A stretch of DNA of 64,000 nt from Actinomycetes bacterium (GTDB lineage Bacteria > Actinomycetota > Actinomycetes > Streptosporangiales > Streptosporangiaceae): positions 1 to 64,000 of the forward strand of contig JAJYTD010000013.1 of assembly GCA_021793235.1 (NCBI GenBank), given 5' to 3'. Positions within the stretch are counted from its first letter, which is position 1; every line of letters starts with the position of its first letter. A program made the translations under genes and the position numbers. Shown in pieces: positions 59,982 to 64,000 of the stretch. The notes beneath the pieces were generated by a model. That model did not search any database and was not told the origin of the DNA. It saw only the letters and a program-made list of their open reading frames with translations.

Positions 59982-60215
59982 TCACTCAAAGGCCCCGTGC
60001 GGTGGTCGTTCTTCCAGGGGGACATGTCGCACCCGCGGCTCGACCCCGCCTGTGCCACCTGGGCGGCCGTACTGAACGAGGTGTGCGGCCTCGCCCGGAC
60101 AGGACTGCCCGGACAGAGGCGGTATGGCGGTCAACCGGCGCAGCGCCGCCGCCTGAACCTGCGCGGCCATAGCCCCCAAATCCGCCAGCGCCTGGTTCGG
60201 GTGGCGGGCGTTCAT
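59982..60215 (-). CDS. Hypothetical small protein
   Basis: 77 aa, ATG 60213-60215. The first half is helical (ARHPNQALADLGAMAAQVQA) and the rest looks poorly structured. The region upstream of the iron operon has no better gene. May be a chance frame or decayed. Confidence 0.3.
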   Translation of the reverse strand: MNARHPNQALADLGAMAAQVQAAALRRLTAIPPLSGQSCPGEAAHLVQYGRPGGTGGVEPRVRHVPLEERPPHGAFE

Positions 60216-60271
60216 CCACCGCCGGGTTCCACGGCCGGCCGCTTTGAGGGCGCCCGCCCGGTAGTCATCGG

Positions 60272-60535
60272 CTACCGTCTTTGCGCCGCGGCCGCCTCGT
60301 CGGCGCCGAAGGCCGCCTCGGCCTCTGTTTCGGCGAACCTATCGCGTGCCGTATCCACATCCGCCTCGCACCCGGCCGCAGCCGCCCACAGACCGAACCC
60401 GGTGCCGGGGCGCAGCCCCAGAAACCGGTGCATGCGGGCGCCCTCAGGCGATAGGGCGCGGAAAAAAGCGTCGATCTCCGCACGGGCGTCCCCGCCGCAC
60501 GGTGCACGCGGAGCGCTTTCCACACCGCTTCGCAT
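60272..60535 (-). CDS. Hypothetical protein downstream of DUF2207 gene, possibly frameshifted
   Basis: 87 aa from ATG 60533-60535: DARAEIDAFFRALSPEGARM, HRFLGLRPGTGFGLWAAAAG, then an Ala/Glu-rich helix. An overlapping frame upstream (DFACHECEAVWKALRVH, from 60558) looks like its true N-terminus, which suggests a frameshift near 60480. Same strand as DUF2207, 57 bp or less downstream. Not recognised. Confidence 0.4.
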   Translation of the reverse strand: MRSGVESAPRAPCGGDARAEIDAFFRALSPEGARMHRFLGLRPGTGFGLWAAAAGCEADVDTARDRFAETEAEAAFGADEAAAAQRR

Positions 60536-60591
60536 TCATGGCAAGCAAAGTCCGCCATGCGGCGGATGGCGACGGGTGGACGGCCGTCGGC

Positions 60592-62271
60592 CTACCGACT
60601 CCCGCCTCTGCTACCGCCCCCGCCGCCGCCGACGCTGCCCCCTCCGCTGCTGCCGGAGGAGTTCGCGGATCTGACGGCGGGATTCAGGCTCTTCTCCCAG
60701 CGCCGCAGGTAGTCCTCATCGTTCAGATAGATCCTGTCCGCGATGTCGGGAACCCTCGCGAGCATGTTCTGGCGCAGGCCCAAGGCGACGGCCAGGGCAG
60801 CGTCCAGCTTTCCGGGGGTCTTTCGGGCCTTGCCCAGCAGCAGCCGGGCATGCTCGCCGTAGCGGGTGTGGTGGAACGGAATAGAAGTGCCGATCCCTAT
60901 GACGACGGCCAGCGCGACAAGGACGATACTGAACGTCTCCAGGCCCGTGGGATTGAACGGCGTGAGATCGCGGATAGCGATGGGGACGACGAGCGTGCCG
61001 ACGAGCATCACGAAGATCAGCAAAGCAGCCGGTCCTCTGAGCCACACCGGCTGGAGCAGACCGGCCGCGGTGACTTCCCGGGTCAGCTCACGGCGGATCT
61101 TCCGCGCATCGCTCCGGCTCATGGCGGATCTGAGACGGGTAAGGTCTCCGTCCGACCCGGCTTGGAACAGCGCGCTGAGCAGACGGCCCTCGGCGCGGGA
61201 GACCCCCGGGCCATACCGCGCGGACGGCCGGAGCACTCTGACAGCCACACCCTTGTCAGCGCGGGGGGCCGCTGAGCCGTGCTGGGCGAAGAGCCGGAAC
61301 AGCCAGTCGTTATTCCGTTTCGGGTGGGGCTCGGAGGTGATGACTCCGCGATCCTCCAGGCTCACCAGCATGGCGAGCAGGTGCTCGGTCTTCAGTCTCT
61401 CCTTTCTGTAGAAGAGACCCGCTGCCGCGGGACTGAGCCGCGGCAGCTCCTTGGGGAAGCGCTTGCGCCCTCTGGCCTTGCGGAGCTCATCCACCTTATA
61501 GACCAGATAGAGGACACCCGATGTCGCCGCGAGCGCCGCCACCAGGCTCGCCACTCCCGACCAGGTGAGCCATCTGGGCAGTGGGCGCAGCACATAGTCG
61601 GCTTCGGGGATCTCGACCGTGCCCGGAGGCAGCTCCACGATGGCGGTGATCCCCGCCCCTTCGGCGAGCCCGTCCTCAGCGAAGCGGACGGTTTCGCCCT
61701 CACGGATCACCGTCTCGCAGGGAGAGTCGTCGTCCTCCTCACCGGCATAGCAGTGCACATCCCCGATCTCGGGGGCGGTGACCTGGACATCGGCGTTATC
61801 GATGTGGACTCCCCAACCGGTGCCGATGAAGTCCCAGTACAGCTCGTCGACGCCGTCCTCGGTGGTGAGCGCGCCGCTCAGGGTGTAGGAGACGACGTAG
61901 GTCTGTTCGCCCGTGACGGGATCGTCCTCGTCTCCGATCTCCAGGCTGATCCACCCGTGGCTCTCCGAGCGGCCCTCGATCTCGGCGGGTGCCCCGCTGG
62001 GGCTCGCCACATCCAGGTCGGTCAGTTCGACCGCGCGGTGCCGCAGGAAGGACTCGGGAACAGTGAGCGGCAATTCCCACAGCAGGCCCGCGCTCGGTTC
62101 GGGACCGAAATCGTAGGTGATCGACTCGCTCATGGTGAGTGTGCCGTCCTGGTGAATCTCAGCCTCGACACGGAAATCGGTGATGGTCTCCTCGTGCACC
62201 GGCCCGCACGCGCTCAGCGGCAGCACGGCTAGGAGCAGGGATGTCCAGACGAGCTGCGGGGGGATTCGCAT
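60592..62271 (-). CDS. DUF2207 family membrane lipoprotein
   Basis: 559 aa. The signal LLLAVLPLSACGP has a lipobox-like Cys22. The DUF2207 extracellular domain (~25-210) is rich in acidic beta strands (TITDFRVEAEIHQDGTLTMS). A membrane helix at ~225-250, a cytoplasmic segment (LFYRKERLKTEHLLAMLVSL), two helices at ~425-445 and ~455-475, and a Gly/Ser-rich tail follow. The tail's DNA is duplicated at 55445-55620. Function of the family is unknown. Confidence 0.85.
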   Translation of the reverse strand: MRIPPQLVWTSLLLAVLPLSACGPVHEETITDFRVEAEIHQDGTLTMSESITYDFGPEPSAGLLWELPLTVPESFLRHRAVELTDLDVASPSGAPAEIEGRSESHGWISLEIGDEDDPVTGEQTYVVSYTLSGALTTEDGVDELYWDFIGTGWGVHIDNADVQVTAPEIGDVHCYAGEEDDDSPCETVIREGETVRFAEDGLAEGAGITAIVELPPGTVEIPEADYVLRPLPRWLTWSGVASLVAALAATSGVLYLVYKVDELRKARGRKRFPKELPRLSPAAAGLFYRKERLKTEHLLAMLVSLEDRGVITSEPHPKRNNDWLFRLFAQHGSAAPRADKGVAVRVLRPSARYGPGVSRAEGRLLSALFQAGSDGDLTRLRSAMSRSDARKIRRELTREVTAAGLLQPVWLRGPAALLIFVMLVGTLVVPIAIRDLTPFNPTGLETFSIVLVALAVVIGIGTSIPFHHTRYGEHARLLLGKARKTPGKLDAALAVALGLRQNMLARVPDIADRIYLNDEDYLRRWEKSLNPAVRSANSSGSSGGGSVGGGGGGSRGGSR

Positions 62272-62648
62272 GGGGGTGATTTTACAGCACGCCGCAAATC
62301 TCGCTTATTAATCGGAATCTCCCCGCCCGTCTGACAATTGCGTTTTCCCTGCTCTTGCTCTCCTGTTTTGCTTTTCCCGGCTTTTGCGCGAAAAGCCGGA
62401 GGTCCCCACGCGCCGACCGTCCCGACTCTGGACGTCGGGGGCCTCGCCGGGTTCCCATCCCGATGTGGACCCTTCCGGACCCACGGGGCCATGAACGCCA
62501 TCGCCGGATCACTCTGGAGCGCCGGCGATGGCGCGTTCTTCGCATCGCGAATCGTTCCCAGGTGGCTGTGGGAGCATCCGGACCGGCGCCGGGCCCGCCC
62601 AGTGCCGGCGAGAACCGGCGCCGCGATCGGCGTGTGCCGAGAGGCGGG
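62272..62648. other. Gene-free upstream region of DUF2207
   Basis: AT-richer at 62280-62400, which may include the promoter. Plus-strand frames at 62490-62670 are not convincing. Confidence 0.4.
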
Positions 62649-62765
62649 TCAGTTCCCGGACGACGCGCTGTAGAGCTGTGCGGGGTCGCCCGAGAGAGCG
62701 GCCTTGACGAAGTGACTGGGATCGACGGCGACCGCGCGCTGAAGATCCTGCGTGCCGATAATCAA
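62649..62765 (-). CDS. Short ORF or gene tail, unrecognised
   Basis: 38 codons starting with TTG: LIIGTQDLQRAVAVDPSHFV, KAALSGDPAQLYSASSGN and a stop. Protein-like composition and good codon bias, but without a ribosome site or known family. It lies 45 bp after the kinase gene's stop, perhaps the tail of a disrupted neighbour. Confidence 0.35.
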   Translation of the reverse strand: MIIGTQDLQRAVAVDPSHFVKAALSGDPAQLYSASSGN

Positions 62766-62810
62766 GACCAATGACCTGACCGGCTATGACGAGGCCGCGC
62801 TGCTCGCGGT

Positions 62811-64000
62811 TCAGGAGAACTCGGCCTCTTCCAGGATCTTTGGGAGTTCAGCGGTGCCCCACTCGTCGAGCACGAAGATCTCCGACTCCGGGAGGTACCA
62901 GTTACGCTGCACATACACCGCGGTATCCGGTTGCTCTACTCCCGGCGGAGCGTAGAAGAAGGGCATGCACGACAGTGCCCACTCCCGGTAATAGGCGTCC
63001 CGGTCCCCGATAGGCGCGAGGTCCTCCTCCTGCATCCCGCCACCGGGGGGTCCGGGAACGGCGCCATCCAGGTACTCCATAGCGGGCAGACACGACGTGA
63101 CGTCGGTGCGGTTCTCCACCGGCCCGGTCTCGGCCAGCCCGCCGACCGGCCCCCAATGCATCTCCTCGGGGCCGACCGCCTGCGAGTCGTAATCGATGCG
63201 CTCGGGGCCGTAAAGGACGACAACGCCGCACGGGCTGTTGGCCACGTTGCGCTCATCATCACTGAGGCCGGCACAATCGGGGGCGCCGGTATCGATCGCG
63301 ATGCTGCCGGGCCCCATGCCTATATCAGCGCCGCCCTCGTCTTCGTCGTAGACCTCCCACTCCTGCGGCACCCAGATGGTCATGGAGCGGAATTCGATCC
63401 GCTGCCCGTCCGGCGAGGGCGAAGGCGATGCCGAGGGAGACGGGGAGGCAGCGACCTCGGGCTCGGTATCGCTGGCCATATGTCCGGCGACATAGCCTCC
63501 CGCGGTGACCGTGGCCACGGCGAGCAGCCCGCCGCTCACCTTCACCGCCAGGCCGGTCGTCGCCGTAGCCCCGCCTACTCCCGCGGTTCCAGATGCCGCC
63601 GCACCACCGGACACCGCGCCGCCGACCGCACCACCGGAGGGGGCCATCCCCGCGCTGATACCGGCCGCCGCTCCGAAACCGGCCGTGGCCGCACCCACGC
63701 CGCCCGTGGCGGCTCGCCACAGTGCCGGGTTGTGCCCCGCGGCGTCCAAACCGATCCATGTCGCGTCGAGCAGGTCACGCAGCAGCCGCGACAGCGGAAC
63801 GCCCCTGCGGTCGGCTTCGGCCACCCCGCTCATGTCCAGCAGTACGTCGACCGCTTCGGCCGCTGTCGGACGGTCGGCGGGCTCTTTGGCCAGTGCCCGC
63901 TGCACCAGCCGGAGCAGCTCGCCGGACAGGCCGACCAGGCCGGGCTCGTCGTGCAGTATCCGCTGCTGGATGTGGCGTGAATCGCCGGTGCCGAACGGGT
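62811..64000 (-). CDS. Ser/Thr protein kinase C-terminal part (continues beyond window)
   Basis: The frame runs off the right edge. Near the edge it shows kinase lobe ends (PFGTGDSRHIQQRILHDEPG, then LVQRALAKEPADRPTAAEAV), matching subdomain XI of Hanks-type kinases. The stretch after is low-complexity (GGA-rich, ~residues 75-120 of the visible part), then a membrane helix VKVSGGLLAVATVTAGGYVA. The SPSPSASPSPSP linker leads to a ~190-residue outer domain with paired cysteines and no repeats, so not a PASTA kinase. The outer domain resembles nothing I recognise. Confidence 0.8.
   Translation of the reverse strand, partial: PFGTGDSRHIQQRILHDEPGLVGLSGELLRLVQRALAKEPADRPTAAEAVDVLLDMSGVAEADRRGVPLSRLLRDLLDATWIGLDAAGHNPALWRAATGGVGAATAGFGAAAGISAGMAPSGGAVGGAVSGGAAASGTAGVGGATATTGLAVKVSGGLLAVATVTAGGYVAGHMASDTEPEVAASPSPSASPSPSPDGQRIEFRSMTIWVPQEWEVYDEDEGGADIGMGPGSIAIDTGAPDCAGLSDDERNVANSPCGVVVLYGPERIDYDSQAVGPEEMHWGPVGGLAETGPVENRTDVTSCLPAMEYLDGAVPGPPGGGMQEEDLAPIGDRDAYYREWALSCMPFFYAPPGVEQPDTAVYVQRNWYLPESEIFVLDEWGTAELPKILEEAEFS

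Noticed and set aside
1-64000. CRISPR arrays, rRNA and tRNA genes
   Set aside because: No regularly spaced repeats, no rRNA stretches and no cloverleaf with a TTCRA loop were noticed on reading both strands; a covariance search was not possible.

Overview
The window is high-GC DNA (roughly 70%, with a few AT-richer pockets) from an actinomycete. Gene style points to the Nocardiopsaceae (Nocardiopsis or Streptomonospora-like): LuxR-type large ATPase regulators, TetR, MarR and PucR regulators, a DUF6355 secreted protein, DUF2637 mobile-element proteins and actinobacterial IS remnants. The genus is an inference. No rRNA, tRNA or CRISPR array was seen.

Layout. 1-9.9 kb is an accessory graveyard: the tail of an IS982 transposase, a DUF2637 protein, a dead tyrosine-integrase tail abutting an N-terminally clipped type I restriction subunit HsdR, a small RHH/RAMA-like protein, an AT-richer LCMT-type methyltransferase, a second broken DUF2637 gene, an unknown coiled-coil membrane protein, a decayed IS3 element and a methyltransferase fragment. 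10-17.7 kb holds an MFS transporter, a GMC (cholesterol-oxidase-like) flavoenzyme, a Dabb protein and a clipped NAD(P)-binding gene on the minus strand. Three copies of one promoter/leader element lie among them, next to a divergent 891-aa LuxR-family regulator. 17.7-23.2 kb holds an IS481 remnant, TetR and MarR regulators facing small targets (a 70-aa membrane protein; an Old Yellow Enzyme), and a secreted trypsin-like protease. 23.5-28.1 kb is a LysR-controlled, translationally coupled catabolic operon: N-carbamoyl-amino-acid-type hydrolase, diaminopropionate ammonia-lyase and M20 peptidase.

28.1-32.2 kb is again remnant-rich around an acyltransferase and its TetR neighbour. 32.2-35.5 kb is a TetR/MMPL pair with a long operator palindrome. 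35.7-42.1 kb has a PucR-type regulator, an HSL-type esterase, and an operon of a small membrane protein plus a heterodimeric ABC exporter-fold pair. 42.1-47.1 kb has a secondary hydrolase/TetR pair, a CPBP protease, a group II intron maturase remnant and a broken serine hydrolase. 47.4-55.4 kb has a SulP transporter, a triple-repeat membrane protein, a DUF6355 protein, and a serine-hydrolase lipoprotein with a two-component system.

55.7-60 kb is an iron-siderophore uptake operon: binding protein, permease, ATPase and two coupled proteins that look like class I amidotransferase/ThuA-fold relatives. It is preceded by two DtxR/IdeR-type iron-box matches. It lies between two direct copies of the 3' end of a DUF2207 gene, the second being the intact gene at 60.6-62.3 kb. 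The window ends inside a Ser/Thr kinase gene.

The most promising undescribed material is the two extra proteins of the iron operon and the repeat-flanked structure around it, the three-copy leader element beside the LuxR regulator (one copy attached to an internally deleted MFS gene), the dispersed DUF2637 cassettes, and the carbamoyl/diaminopropionate operon.
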